A stretch of DNA of 64,000 nucleotides. It comes from Azorinus chamasolen (taxonomy: Eukaryota; Mollusca; Bivalvia; Cardiida; Solecurtidae). The stretch lies in the NCBI GenBank assembly GCA_963576725.1, contig OY755244.1:31841876-31905875 (forward strand). Direction: 5' to 3'. The notes beneath the pieces were generated by a model. It saw only the letters and a program-made list of their open reading frames with translations, made no database searches and had not been told where the DNA came from. The position numbers and the translations under genes were made by a program. This document shows, piece by piece, positions 32,203 to 44,900 of this stretch (the stretch's first letter is position 1; the number at the start of each line of letters is the position of its first letter).

Positions 32203-32555
32203 TATGAGATAATGATATAGATCTGATTCTACAGTTTAAAACATGGCCAAAGCTTTTCTCATTTATATAAAGAAAGTAACCATGAATATCAAAAGTGGAT
32301 GGGTAAGATAAAGCTAGCATAATAACTTCAATAAGACACATCATAAGGAAAAATAAACACAATACCAAAACGCAAACATTGCGACAGCATGATAGCTTAG
32401 ATAAGGGGTTTCAATACCCTTTCCCTTTTATTATGTTTATTACAGATTTCAATACCTACTGAATATTCATGAACAAAATAGTTATAATGAAATATGGAAG
32501 GTGGATTATTGTGGCCATTTTAGAAAGTAAGGAAACAGATCTTTCAAATTCCGTC
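32203..32555. other. partly duplicated AT-rich stretch
   Basis: About 32275-32400 repeats the layout of 32010-32120 (GTGAATATTAAA / GGGTAAGATA / GATAGC blocks, then ACACAATA-AAAACG). This suggests an old local duplication of ~260 bp. Confidence 0.4.
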
Positions 32556-32626
32556 AGCAATCAGAGTATACCCTAATCAGACGGCTCCTATAGGGGCCAC
32601 CCGATCTGGATCAACGCTGTTTGCAA
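32556..32626. repeat. FB-1a copy
   Basis: GCAATCAGAGTATACCCTAA to GATCAACGCTGTTTGC with GGCTCCTATAGGGGCC at the centre. Confidence 0.6.
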
Positions 32627-32802
32627 ATGAGTGAAAACGCGTTTACATGAAGGAAAGAGATAATGTACATTATCAGTAGATAAAATGAAAGTGCAATATT
32701 TATATGTGTTTAATGCTTTCATCCTCTAGTCCACAAAAATCGACCCATAGGTCTTTCTACAATGTGTGTATCTGCGAGTATATTTGCAAATAGTTTGGAT
32801 TC

Positions 32803-32981
32803 TGGGTCCATGCTTATAAAGCTTTTAGTTGAGTCTGAGTTTCGTTCTCAAGCTTTTGATTGGTCAGATTTGAGTTCTCAAGCTTTTGATTGGTCAGATT
32901 TGAGCCAAAGGCTCACATCTGACCAATCAAAATCTTGAGAACGAACTCAGACTCAACTAAACGTTTTATAAACATGGACCC
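32803..32981. repeat. FB-3 foldback copy with duplicated arm unit
   Basis: GGGTCCATGCTTATAA and the complement at the right end. The left arm has two TTTTGATTGGTCAG units and the right arm has one, the opposite imbalance to the 5461 copy. Confidence 0.85.
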
Positions 32982-34150
32982 AGATGGGAAGCCAAATAAC
33001 TCAAAAGCTAAACTATTTGTCACACCACTTATGTTTTGAGAAGAAATTGAAGGTAAGTACATTACATCAAACGGTTTGGATCTTAACGAGTGTTCTGTCG
33101 CAGAATGTAAATATTCTTAATATTTCAAATTGAGTTGTACATATTCATAGCGTTACTGCTCTTTTACTCTGTAATGTTGTGCTATACCATGCCTTTCAAA
33201 AGCGTTTAAACCCATCTACGTTTGCCTATACACCCATTTTATTTCCTTAAGCTAACTCTCCAAAAATTGTTACATGTATTTCTAAAAAGCAGTGTCCTAT
33301 TTTTCTGTTCCCATAAGAAATGTTCTTGTTATTTCCTCTCATATGACATGCTATCAAAAATTCATATACTGCATCTACACAAGAGAAGCAAAATTAGTAA
33401 TATATTCTAAATTGTTAAATCAAATATGAATTAGATTATTGTATATGATGAATGATCTTACTTGTGGCAACTAAACTCCATATTTGTAAACAAAAATTAG
33501 TTTAAGTATGTGTTACGCATATGTAATGAGCATGTTTTAAACGAGCATGTAAACTATGTAACTTGATCAGGATATGTCATAATGTGTGTAAGGACTGACA
33601 GAAAAGAGTAGTGACGGATGTGATAGGTAACAGGGGTCCGGTTACCCGAATGTGAAAGTTTTGTATCATAATAACACTTTATTTGATACAGACGCTTTTC
33701 ACACCGCGGGAGCCGTCTATACAGGGGCTGTTCTGTTTTCTAATGAGCTTATGAATATCTGTGAACGGTTTCTGTCTTGGCCAAAACTTTTTTTTTTCTC
33801 ATATGCCATTATTACATTTCAATTAATAACTATTCATGAATCCATGAATTCGTGTAGAAATGGATGAACTGAATAAAGGTAATATAATTGTAAGCCGTGC
33901 ATGGTGCTTACCGATATGACAGTTCAGGCTAACTGAAAACTGATAAGAAATACATATTCCTAAGTTAAAGATAATTACTAAAGCGTATCATATTAACTAA
34001 ATATGATGGTTTGTTCAGTTTCTGTTATACTGTAAATAGTTTCTCTGGCGTTATTACATGGCGTATAATTGGTAACAAGAGCAACGATATGATGACATGA
34101 ATTATTGTAAACTACAAAGCCTTTCCTTCATAGAAGCACCCTTTCACGCC
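32982..34150. other. no recognisable feature
   Basis: AT-rich sequence. The short open frames have no protein features. Confidence 0.4.
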
Positions 34151-34221
34151 TTTGCAAACAGAGTAGACCAAGATCAGATGGTTCCTGGAGGACCCGTCTG
34201 ATCAGGGTTTGCTCTGTTTGC
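34151..34221. repeat. FB-1a copy
   Basis: TTGCAAACAGAGTAGACC to GGGTTTGCTCTGTTTGC, centre GTTCCTGGAGGAC. Confidence 0.65.
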
Positions 34222-34479
34222 TTATGGACTTATAATTGATCTAACTCTACATGTTCTACCAGTATGAAAAATCTAATAGTTTGTGTATAAAACCCATAAT
34301 AGAAAAATCAGCTAATAAATATTCATGATTCCATTATTACTTACACAAATAGTTAATGGGCAAATGGCTGGGTGGTTTTATGAATGTGAAAGAAGCAATT
34401 CGTGATCAGTCCAAGCGCAACATCTAAATGAATCAATATCAAAGCAATTGTATCACAATCATGGAATTATCCTGGGCCC

Positions 34480-35015
34480 TTCTCTATTTCTGCTTTATAT
34501 ATTGAAAAAACAGTCAAACAGGGAGAGCCACATACGAAAAGACAACGCACCAAATCATTGACATTTTATTAGACATTCGGTCTAGTATTCTCCTCTTCAC
34601 GTATATTACCACTCTCAATCTTAAAGTCCAACATCTCTGTCGATATTCTCAAATGTGACATTAAAGCGATCGTCTAATGAATAGGAACGTGGCATGTCTC
34701 GATCAACGCCATTCTGAGCCCATAGCTCTAGAACCTCATGTAAAAACACCAGTTTAAATCACCCGCTCTATTGACTTTGAACCAAGACATTGCTGAAGTT
34801 TTCTCTCACGGACTGGCATGCGAAAATCACAATTTGTTCTTGACAAAAACAATCATTGGAAACCTTGAATATGTCGACGCCAGCGAAAATCGTGCCAGGT
34901 ATAACTGAACATGAATGACTTCGTCTATTAAATGCTGAAACATGATGGGCGACTCTTGTGTCGGCAAGAGCACAAACTTATTTGTAAGCCCCCAAAGCTA
35001 GGCTTTGGCGGCATA
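34480..35015. other. unassigned, moderately GC-balanced stretch
   Basis: Less AT-rich than its neighbours. Minus-strand frames give plausible peptide pieces (for example SWFKVNRAGDLNWCFYMRF) with stops between them, so a decayed coding sequence is possible. I could not name a family. The end near 34985-35015 (CCCAAAGCTAGGCTTTGGCG) is a short inverted repeat. Confidence 0.3.
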
Positions 35016-35099
35016 TAGTGATCGCACCGTGCGTGGGTGTGTGTGTGTGTGGGTGTGTGTGGGTGTGTGTGGGTTTCAGTACCTTTTGTCAGGAGTATA

Positions 35100-38000
35100 T
35101 TTCTTTGTCACATCAGCTACGGATACCAAATTTGCTGTGTGAGTTCATATTGGGATGGCGGAGCGTCGCGTACTATTTTCAGGCCACTGTGACCTTGACA
35201 TTGACCTTGACCTTTGACCTTGATTTTACAAAAAGCTTGTCCGGAGCATATCTCCTATACCGTACAAGCTAAGGATTCCAAATTTGGTGTGTGAGTTCAT
35301 CTTGGGATGGAGGAGTGTCCCGTACCATTTTCAATTCACTGAGACCTTGACCTTGACCGATTTTACAAAAAGCTTGTCCAGTGCATATCTCCTATACCTT
35401 ACCAGATACGGATTCCAAATTTGGTGTGTGAGATTGCCTTGAGATGGCGGAGGGTCGCGTACCATTTTCAGGTCACTGTGACCTTGACCTTGACCTTTGA
35501 CCTCGATTTTACAAAAAGCTTGTCCGGAGCATATCTCCTATACCTTACCAGCTACGGATTCCAAATTTGGTTTGTGAGTTCATCTTTGGATGGCGGAGTG
35601 TCGCGTACCATTTTCAGGTCACTTTGACCTTGACCTTTGAGTTCGATTTTACAAAAAGCTTGTCCGGAGCTTATCTCCTATACCTTAACCAGCTACGAAT
35701 TCCAAATTTGGTGTGTGAGTTCATTTTGGGATTGCGGAGAGTCGCGTACCGTTTTCAGGTCACTGTAACCTTGACCTTGACCGTTGACCTCGATTTTACA
35801 AAAAAGCTTGTCCGGAGCATATCTCCTATACCTTAACCAGCTACGGATTCCAAATTTGGTGTGTTAGTTCATCTTGGGATGTCGGAGTGTCGCGTACCAT
35901 TTTCAGGTCACTGTGATCTTGACCTTGACCTTTGACCTCAATTTTACAAAAAGCTTGTCCGGAGTATATCTCCTATACCTTACCAGCCACGGATCCTAAA
36001 TTTGGTGTATGAGTTCATCTTGGGATGGCGGAGTGTCGCGTACCATTTTCACGTCACTGTGACCTTGACCTTGACCTTTGACCTCGATTTTACAAAAAAG
36101 CTTGTCCGGAGCATATCTCCTATACCTTACCAGCTACGGATTCCAAATTTGGTGTGTTAGTTCATCTTGGGGTGTCGCGTACCATTTTCAGGTCACTGTG
36201 ACCTTGACCTTGACCTTTGACCTCAATTTTACAAAAAGCTTGTCCGGAGTATATCTCCTATACCTTACCAGCCACGGATCCTAAATTTGGTGTATGAGTT
36301 CATCTTGGGATGGCGGAGTGTCGCGTACCATTTTCACGTCACTGTGACCTTGACCTTGACCTTTGACCTCGATTTTACAAAAAAGCTTGTCCGGAGCATA
36401 TCTCCTATACCTTACCAGCTACGGATTCCAAATTTGGTGTGTTAGTTCATCTTGGGGTGTCGCGTACCATTTTCAGGTCACTGTGACCTTGACCTTTGAC
36501 CTCAATTTTACAAAAACCTTGTCCGGAGTATATCTCCTATACCTTACCAGCTACGGATCCTAAATTTGGTGTATGAGTTCATCTTGGGATGGCGGAGTGT
36601 CGCGTACCATTTTCAGGTCACTGTGACCTTGACCTTTGACCTCGATTTTACAAAAAGCTTGTCCGGAGCATATCTCCTATACCTTACCAGCTACGGATTC
36701 CAAATTTGGTTTGTGAGTTCATCTTTGGATGGCGGAGTGTCGCGTACCATTTTCAGGTCACTTTGACCATGACCTTTGAGTTCGATTTTACAAAAAGCTT
36801 GTCCGGAGCTTATCTACTATACCTTAACCAGCTACGAATTCCAAATTTGGTGTGTGAGTTCATTTTGGGATGGCGGAGTGTCACGTACCATTTTCATGTC
36901 ACTGTGACCTTGACCTTTGACCTCGATTTTACAAAAAGCTTGTCCGGAGCATATCTCCTATACCTTACCAGCTACGGATTCCAAATTTGGTTTGTGAGTT
37001 CATCTTTGGATGGCGGAGTGTCGCGTACCATTTTCAGGTCACTTTGACCTTGACCTTTGAGTTCGATTTTACAAAAAGCTTGTCCGGAGCTTATCTACTA
37101 TACCTTAACCAGCTACGAATTCCAAATTTGGTGTGTGAGTTCATTTTGGGATGGCGGAGAGTCGCGTACCGTTTTCACGTCACTATGACCTTGACCTTGA
37201 CCTTTGACCTCGATTTTACAAATAAGCTTGTCCGGAGCATATCTTCTATACCTTACCAGCTACAGATTCCAAATTTGGTGTGTTAGTTCATCTTTGGATG
37301 GCGGAGTGTCGCGTACCAGTTTCAGGTCACTGTGATCTTAACCTTGACCTTTGACCTCAAATTTACAAAAATCTTGTCCGGAGTATATCTCCTATACCTT
37401 ACCAGCCACGGATCCTAAATTTGGTGTATGAGTTCATCTTGGGATGGCGGAGTGTCGCGTACCATTTTCAGGTCACTGTGACCTTGACCTTGACCTTTGA
37501 CCTCGATTTTACAAAAAGCTTGCCCGGAGCATATCTCCTATACCTTACCAGCTACGGATGCCAAATTTGGTGTGTTAGTTCATCTTGGGATGTCGGAGTG
37601 TCGCGTACCATTTTCAGGTCACTGTGACTTTGACCTTGACCTTTGACCTCAATTTTACAAAAAGCTTGTCCGGAGTATATCTCCTATACCTTACCAGCTA
37701 CGGATCCTTAATTTGGTGTATGAGTTCATCTTGGGATGGCGGAGTGTCGCGTACCATTTTCAGGTCACTGTGACCTTGACCTTGACCTTTGACCTCGATT
37801 TTACAAAAAGCTTGTCCGGAGCATATCTCCTATACCTTACCAGCTACGGATTCCAAATTTGGTTTGCGAGTTCATATTTGGATGGCGGAGTGTCGCGTAC
37901 CATTTTCAGGTCACTTTGACCTTGACCTTTGAGTTCGATTTTACAAAAAGCTTGTCCGGAGCTTATCTCCTATACCTTAACCAGCTACGAATTCCAAATT

Positions 38001-38605
38001 TAGTGTGTGAGTTCATTTTGGGATGGCGGAGAGTCGCGTACCGTTTTCACGTCACTGTGACATTGACCTTGACCTTTGACCTCGATTTTACAAAAAAGCT
38101 TGTCCGGAGCATATCTCCTATACCTTACCAGCTACGGATTCCAAATTTGGTGTGTTAGTTCATCTTGGGATGTCGGAGTGTCGCGTACCATTTTCAGGTC
38201 ACTGTGATCTTGACCTTGACCTTTGACCTCGATTTTACAAAAAGCCTGTCCGGAGCATATCTCCTATACCTTACCTGTTACGGATTCCAAATTTGGTGTA
38301 TGAGTTCATCTTGGGATGGCAGAGTGTCGCATACCATTTTCAGGTCACTGTGACATTGACCTTGTCCTCGATTTTACAAAAAGCTTATACCTTACCAGCT
38401 ACAAAAACCTTGTCCAGAGTATATCTCCTATACCTTACCAGCCAAGGATTCCAAATTTGGTGTGTGAGTTCATCTTGGGATGGTGGAGTGTCGCGTTCCA
38501 TTTTCAGGTCACTGTGACCTTGACCTTTGACCTCGATTTTACAAAAAGCTTGTCCGGAGAATATCTCCTATACCTTATCAGCTACGGATTCCAAATTTGA
38601 CCCTG
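35100..38605 (+). repeat. satellite, ~146-bp units rich in nuclear-receptor half-sites
   Basis: About 24 head-to-tail units of 137-148 bp, counted by the block TGTCCGGAGCATATCTCC. Each has the ordered blocks TTCAGGTCACTGTGACCTTG, TGACCTTTGACCTCGATTTT, ACAAAAAGCTTG, GCTACGGATTCCAAATTTGG and GGGATGGCGGAGTGTCGCG. A (GT)n run lies just before the array (35035-35075). Long open frames through the array change phase from unit to unit and are not genes. Confidence 0.95.
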
Positions 38606-38790
38606 TGTCTTTTTTTAAAATGTTAAGAATTTACCCAGGATCTGTTTTAACGTTGACAATCAACCCCAGGATCCTTTTTAACGTTGAGAATTACCTAGGG
38701 TCCTTTCGACCCCCGGCTCTTTTCTTAGCTATCATAATCGTCAAAGGTTCTGTTTTTAATGTTAAGAACTGACTCCTGTGTCATTTTTAA
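38606..38790 (+). repeat. short degenerate tandem repeat
   Basis: Three to four ~50-bp units with CCCAGGATC / GGTTCTG and TTTTTAACGTTGAGAATTA-like blocks, immediately after the satellite. Confidence 0.55.
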
Positions 38791-39797
38791 CAGCAACAAA
38801 ATTTCATGTAACACCTGCATTACATTGTATTGTTTTTCCGCCAAAATACATTTCGGTGTCAAACACTTTGGGGCATTTGTCACCCGTGACGACTCTCTTG
38901 TTTAACAGAATATTCCATCATCTAACACCAACATGTTCGTTTTGCTAGTTGCTACTTCTCACAGTTTAGAAAATTCTCTTTTCTTCCACTTCCCGCCGTA
39001 ATAGAAGAAAAGCCCCCCCCCCCCCCACACACACACACACACACCCCACCCTCTCTCCCTGAAAAAAAATTAAACGGGGGTGCAGGGTATACTTTGGCCC
39101 CCAATAATTCCCAAGTCCAAACAAAGACAATGAAAAAACATGAAAAAGATCCAAAACGAAAAGCGAAAGGGATAAAAAAAAAAAGAAGGCTTTTTGGTCC
39201 CGCATAAGCTGTAACTTAGCTCCGTTCAACGGCAAACAATCGGATCAGTCCTTGTGTGTTCCGAGTGCAATCGGATAAGTTTCCCAATCGCTCTTACTCG
39301 CCTCAGCTGATTCTACTAAATTTATTCTAAACGCTGGCGGAATACGACGAGTAGTTACAATTGGTGCAATATTTGTCCTTTTCTACATGTATTTCAACCG
39401 GCGAACAGATGAAATGCAAGAATTGGCATTGTTTTTGTGTAACAGATCACTCCAGGATAAGACACGAAAATTATTCATATTAGTGTATGAATTTGAATGT
39501 TGCAAGATGAAATTATTTGTTTGAACATATTTTTTTACAGAGTATTTGAAAACGAACATTTTTGAGGATCTTAGATAATTAAATCACTGAAGACTACTTT
39601 AAATAGTACTTTAAATATATTTTTAGGTATTCATTATTTAGAAATTTTGTTTGAAATGGGTATTCTAAATTATTTAGTAATCCTTTCCCTGTTGAATATT
39701 CGTATCAGAAAAATGATGAATACTAATCAACATATTTATAATGGCATGTGTACACAATTTTATTTACATTGGTAGAAACTGTATATTGTAATTTTAT
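38791..39797. other. non-coding; C-run with CA repeat
   Basis: 39013-39044 is a run of C followed by (CA)n. The rest is AT-rich with no recognised feature. The poly-Phe open frame on the minus strand near 38966-39235 is a low-complexity artefact. Confidence 0.45.
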
Positions 39798-40038
39798 AAG
39801 CAAACAGAACAGACCCTGACCAGACGCCCCTTAACACATTCCCTCCTAGTGACGCATTTTGGCGCTCTATTTATCACAATGGTTTCAAAACTACACAATT
39901 CTAAAACATTTCCCTTTCTCTATTTTATGCTCCTCTTTGGTAGATTCATTCAAAGAGGCTGGGTCTAAAATTAGTTTAGGAGGGAATGGGTTAAGGCAGC
40001 CAGTTTATCTGGGTCTACTATGTTAGCAAAGGCGTGAA
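39798..40038. repeat. FB-1a copy split by a TTAA-type MITE
   Basis: Left half 39798-39830 (AGCAAACAGAACAGACCCTG) and right half 39995-40038 (ending GGGTCTACTATGTTAGC). The insertion lies between them. Confidence 0.75.
39831..39994. mobile_element. TTAA-type (piggyBac-like) MITE
   Basis: TTAA at 39831-39834 and 39991-39994 flank the ends CACATTCCCTCCTAGT and TTTAGGAGGGAATGGG, which are near-complementary. Internally it has TATTTATCACAATGGTTTC, shared with the palindromic copies at 8147 and 46857. About 160 bp, no coding. Confidence 0.75.
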
Positions 40039-40043
40039 ATGGA

Positions 40044-40110
40044 GTGCGTGCGTGTGCGTGTGCGCGTGCGCGTGCGTGCGTGCGCGTGCGTGCGTGCGTG
40101 CGTGTGTGTG
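40044..40110. repeat. GT/GC microsatellite, strictly alternating purine-pyrimidine
   Basis: 67 bp in which every step alternates purine and pyrimidine (GTGC, GTGT and GCGC steps mixed). Confidence 0.9.
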
Positions 40111-40352
40111 AAGTAAATGATTAAATAAAGAAGTGTCTTACTTGCGAACACAAACCGTCATTCTTCAAAGTTGAATTTCACCACAATGTGCAGTTTTCCG
40201 TGAAGTGTATTGCGATTTATCGCGGGGGTTACGTCAGGCTACTCTTTAACCCTTTCGCTGCCAAACTATGTCGTCTGCTAATTTTGTCGTCTGCTATAAA
40301 TTTTCAATTTTTTTATTTTCTTCATGTTTGTTTCAAAAACATAGTAACAGTA

Positions 40353-40418
40353 ACAAACAGTATGGATCCTGATGAGACACCGAGTTACTCGGCGTCTCAT
40401 CTGGATCCAAACTGTTTG
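40353..40418. repeat. FB-1b foldback, best copy
   Basis: Near-perfect palindrome: CAAACAGTATGGATCCTGAT and GAGACACCGAGTT, then CTCGGCGTCTCATCTGGATC and CAAACTGTTTG. Confidence 0.8.
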
Positions 40419-40509
40419 CATGTGATATCATTGACCCGTCATTGTGGCATGGAAGGGGTTAAAATGAGGTACTTCACCTTTTCCTTCATATAAACGCGTT
40501 TAACGCATT

Positions 40510-40584
40510 TGCAAACAGGGCAGATCTAGATCAAATGGGTCCTATAGGAGCCGTCTGATCTGATCAGAGTCTGCTCTGATTGCT
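40510..40584. repeat. FB-1a copy
   Basis: TGCAAACAGGGCAGATC to CAGAGTCTGCTCTGATTGC with TCCTATAGGAG at the centre. Confidence 0.65.
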
Positions 40585-40880
40585 AATTGAATTAGAAAGA
40601 TCTGGACTGTTTACTTTCTAAAATGGCTACAATTTTCCGCATTCCATATTTCATTATAACTTATTTGTCCGTGAATATTCAGAATTTATTGAACTATAGA
40701 ATAAACATAGAACAGGGAATGGGTTACAGTCGTCCTATCTAACCCATTGCTAAATGAATGTAAACATGTAAGAGCTAGTGACATCCTGAATATGAATTAC
40801 ATACAGTTTTATAATGACACATAAACAGGTGAAAGGCTGGCCATGGTAGATATTGTATACTCGTATATATTAATGTATAC

Positions 40881-40950
40881 GCAAATACAGCAGACTTACA
40901 TCATACGGACCCTAAAGGCGTCGTCTGATCTAGATCTACTCTGTTTGCAT
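40881..40950. repeat. FB-1a copy
   Basis: GCAAATACAGCAGACTTACA to GATCTACTCTGTTTGC; left arm diverged. Confidence 0.6.
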
Positions 40951-41064
40951 AGACATCTATCAGGCAAACTGCTTAACATTTACAACGCTGACTTTTCGAA
41001 AGGACAAATTCAAACAGGTCAAGCTTATGGTGACTATTCAGATATTATTCTAATGAAAGGTGTA

Positions 41065-41205
41065 AACAGTACATCCCCTTGTGAGAAGGCTCCTCTAGGA
41101 GTAAAACGGTTATATTCTACTTTCAGTTTGAATGACCGCACAACCGACTACATTTACTCCCCTTAGGAGCCCTTGCATCTGGGTTTACACTGTTTGCAAA
41201 GGACG
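41065..41205. repeat. FB-1a copy with extra central sequence
   Basis: GTAAACAGTACATCCCC and GAAGGCTCCTCTAGGAG on the left; CCTTAGGAGCCC and GGTTTACACTGTTTGC on the right. About 70 bp of unrelated sequence separates the halves. Confidence 0.45.
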
Positions 41206-41472
41206 TTAGTGACTCGTGTCCGGCACAGTAAGGGTTAACGTAAAAATCAAATATGAATACATTCAAACATATCTTAAAATATCTTAAACGACCATACAGT
41301 GATTTAACACAAGAATCTTAAAATGCACGTGGTTTCTTAATAAAAAGGGCAACTATATAGGAACTATTTGCATTATTTGTGACCTGCATTAAACCACCAT
41401 CTGCCATACAGACCGATAGTTAGAGAGTTTTCTGTACTCTTTCAAATAAGTATATTTTCATGACTATACATG

Positions 41473-41533
41473 TTTAGAGAGAGAGAGAGAGAGAGAGACA
41501 CACACACACACACACACACACACACCACCACCA

Positions 41534-41570
<37 letters not shown>

Positions 41571-41648
41571 ACACACCACAACACACACACACCACACACA
41601 CAACACACAACACACAACACCCCCCCACACACACACACACACACACAC
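41473..41648. repeat. compound (GA)n(CA)n microsatellite
   Basis: GA repeats to about 41499, then CA repeats with CCA interruptions and one C run. Low-complexity open frames in it were disregarded. Confidence 0.95.
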
Positions 41649-41702
41649 GTCAAATCTCGCGCACTCGTCATATTGATATTCTTAAGTGAACTCCAAAAGT
41701 TA

Positions 41703-41785
41703 TTGGGAGGCGCTAGATCGACGGTGTTTCGTGTACCCTCTGTTTGACGTCATCAGTTTGTGTGATGCATCTAAAAATAGTACTG
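41703..41785 (+). repeat. outer inverted repeat, left copy
   Basis: CGCTAGATCGACGGTGTTTC, then CCTCTGT and CATCTAAAAATAGTA. The complement of a similar 85-90 bp lies at 51801-51890, so the pair brackets the two minisatellite arrays. Confidence 0.65.
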
Positions 41786-41987
41786 GAATTCCCCTTTATC
41801 TAAAAATACTGCAAGTCTAATAAAGATTAGGTGATGTGCACTACAAATATACTACGACTAATAAAGAAAATATACAGAATACATGTTTAAGTTGTCTTTT
41901 TGTGAATATGACAAAATAATCTATTTCATAGTTGATAACTCCCATGCATGTCTATGATAATGATGCTTTGGTAGATTTGCTACATGA

Positions 41988-44900
41988 AAGTGACATGAGA
42001 TTCCAGAAACGCTGTAAGGAGTTTCATGTTACCCCATTCTTAAACTTTGATGCGTTAAGGTGTCATGAGATTCCTGACATACTGAAAGGAGTTTCATGTT
42101 ATATCTTCATTAGCTTTGATACATTAACGTGACATGAGATCTCTGATGTGTTGTAAGGAGATGACATGAAATTCCTGACATAATGGATGGATGTTCATGT
42201 TACCCTTTCTTTTATTTTAAAACATTAAAGTGACATGAGGTGCTTGCTTTTTCATATGGAGTTTCATGTTACCACCTCTTTAGCTTTGACACATTAAGGT
42301 GAAATGAGATTCCTGGCACGCTGTAAGGAGTTTCATGTCACCCTTCTGTATATTTAATACATTAAAAAGACATGAAATTCCTGACATGCTGTAATGTATT
42401 TCATGTTACCCCATTTTAGCATTGATACATTTAGGTGATATCAGATTCCTGATATCTGTAAGGAATTTCATGTTACCCTTTCTCTAGCTTTGATATATTA
42501 AGATGACGTGAGGTTTTGTGACATGGTATAACGAGTTTCAAATTGCACCTTCTTTAGCTGTGATAAGTTAAAGCGACGTGAGATTCCTGACATGCTGGAC
42601 GCAGTTTCATGTTACCCCTTCTTAAGCTTTGATATTAATATGACATGAGATTCCTGACATGATGTCATGAGTTAAACTTTATACCTTCTTTAGCTTTGAT
42701 AACTTAAGGTGACATGATATTCCTGACGTGTTGTAAGGAGTTTCATGTTACCCTTTCTTTATACAAAAAGTGACACGAGAGTTCTGAATGCTGTATGGAG
42801 TTTCATGTACCTCTTTTTTGGGTTGATGCCTTAAGGTGGCATGTGATTCCGGACATGCTGCTAGGAGTTCACACGAGACTTCTTATATGTTATAAAGAGT
42901 TTTATTTGACCACGTCTTTAGCGGTGATATAGTAAAGTAAAATGAAATACCTGACATGCTAAAAGGAATTTTATGTTACCCTTTTTTGTTTCGAAACGTT
43001 AAGGTGATATGAGATTTCTGACATGCTGTAAGGAGTTTCATGTAACCACTTCTTTAGCTTTGGTACATTTAAGTGACATGGATTTCCTGACGTGTTGTAA
43101 GGAGATTTATGATACCTTTTCTGTATTAGCTTTGATACATAAAAGTGACATGATGATTCTGATATGTTGTAAGGCGTCTCATGTTACCACGTCTTTATCG
43201 TTGAAACAGTAAGGTGACATAAGATTCCTGATATGCTGTAAGGAGTTTCATGTTACCCTTTCTTTAGCTTTGATACATAAAAGTGACACGAGAGTCCTGC
43301 CATGCTGCATGGATTTGCATGTTATCTCTTTTTAGCGGCAATACCTTAAGTTGACATGAGATTCCTGACATGCTGTATGGATTTGCATATTTTCTCTTTT
43401 TAGCGCCAATACCTTAAGGTGACATGTGATTCCTGACATACTGTTAGGAGTTTCACGTTACTCATTCTTAAGCTTTGACACATTAAAGTGACACGAGGTT
43501 CCTGATATGTTATAAAGATTTTCATTTCACCACATCTTTAGCGGTGATATATTCAAGTGAAATGAGATTTGTGACATGCTGAAATGAATTTTATATTACC
43601 CTTTTTTGTTTCGAATCATTAAGGTGACATGAGATTCCTGACATGCTGTAAGGAATTTCGTGTAACTACATGTTTTGCCTTGATATATTAAGGTGAGATG
43701 AGATTCCTGACATGCTGTAAGGAGTTTCATGTAACCACTTCTTTAGCTTTATTTCATTTAAGTGACATGAATTTCCTGACGTGTTGTAAGGAGTTTAAAG
43801 TAACCCTTTATTTAGCTTTGATATGTTAAAGTGGCATGATGATTCTGATATGTTGTAAGGAGATTCATGTTACCGCGTCTTTAGCGTTGATACATTAAGG
43901 CGTAATCAGAGTCCTGACATGTTGTAAGGAGTTCCATGTCACCCGCTTTACTGTTGAAACAGTAAGGTGACATAAGATTCCTGATATACTGGAAGGAGTT
44001 TCATGGTACCCTTTATGAGCGTTAATACATTTAGGTGACATGAGATTCCTGACATGCTGTAAGGAGTATCATTTTATCATTCCTTTAGCTATGTTACATT
44101 AAGGTGACATGAGATTCCTGACATGCTGTGAGGAGTTTCGTGTTACTCTTTCTGTGCTTTGATACGTTAAGGTAACATAAGATTCCTGGCATGGCGTATT
44201 GAGTTTCAAATTACACTTACTTTAGCTTTGATAACTTAAAGTGACATGAGATTCCTGACATGCTGTAAGGGATCTCATGTTATCCCTTCTTTAGATTGAA
44301 TACATTAAACTGACATGAGGTTCCTATGTTATAATGAGTGCCATATCACTACGTCTTTAGCAGTGATAAATTAAGGTGACATGAAATTTCTGACGCGCTG
44401 TAAGGAGTTTTATGTCACCACTTCTTCAGCGTTGATACATTAAGGTAACATTATATTTCTGATATGGTGTAAGGAGATTCATGGTACCATTTATTTAACT
44501 TTGATACATTAAGGTGACATGATATTCCTGACATGTTGTAAGGAGTTTCATGTCACACTTACTTTAGATTTGATACATTAAAGTGACACGATGAGTGTGA
44601 TATGTTGTAAGGAGGTTTATGTCACCACGTCTTAGCGTTGATACTTTGAGGCGTCATGGGATTCCTGACATGCTGTAAGGAGTTTAATGTCACCCCTTTT
44701 AGTGTTGAAACAGTAAGGTGACATTAGATTCCTGAAATGCTGTAAGGAGTTTTATGTCACCCCGTTTAGTGGTGAAACCGTAAGGTGACATGAGATTCCT
44801 AATATGCTGTAAGGAGTTTCATTTTATCATTCCTTTAGCTATGTTACATTAAGGTGACATGAGATTCCTGACACGATGTAATGAGTTTCATGTCACCCCA

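Noticed and set aside
35018..38600. Many overlapping 60-113-codon open frames reading FTKSLSGAYLLYLTSYGFQIW
   Set aside because: They are the satellite read in whatever phase is open. Unit length is not a multiple of three and the frame breaks every one or two units.
40366..40400. CTGATGAG as a hammerhead ribozyme core
   Set aside because: No GAAA box or the required stems; the match is part of the FB-1b palindrome.
41442..41676. Cys/Val and Thr/His-rich open frames
   Set aside because: Translations of the (GA)n(CA)n microsatellite.
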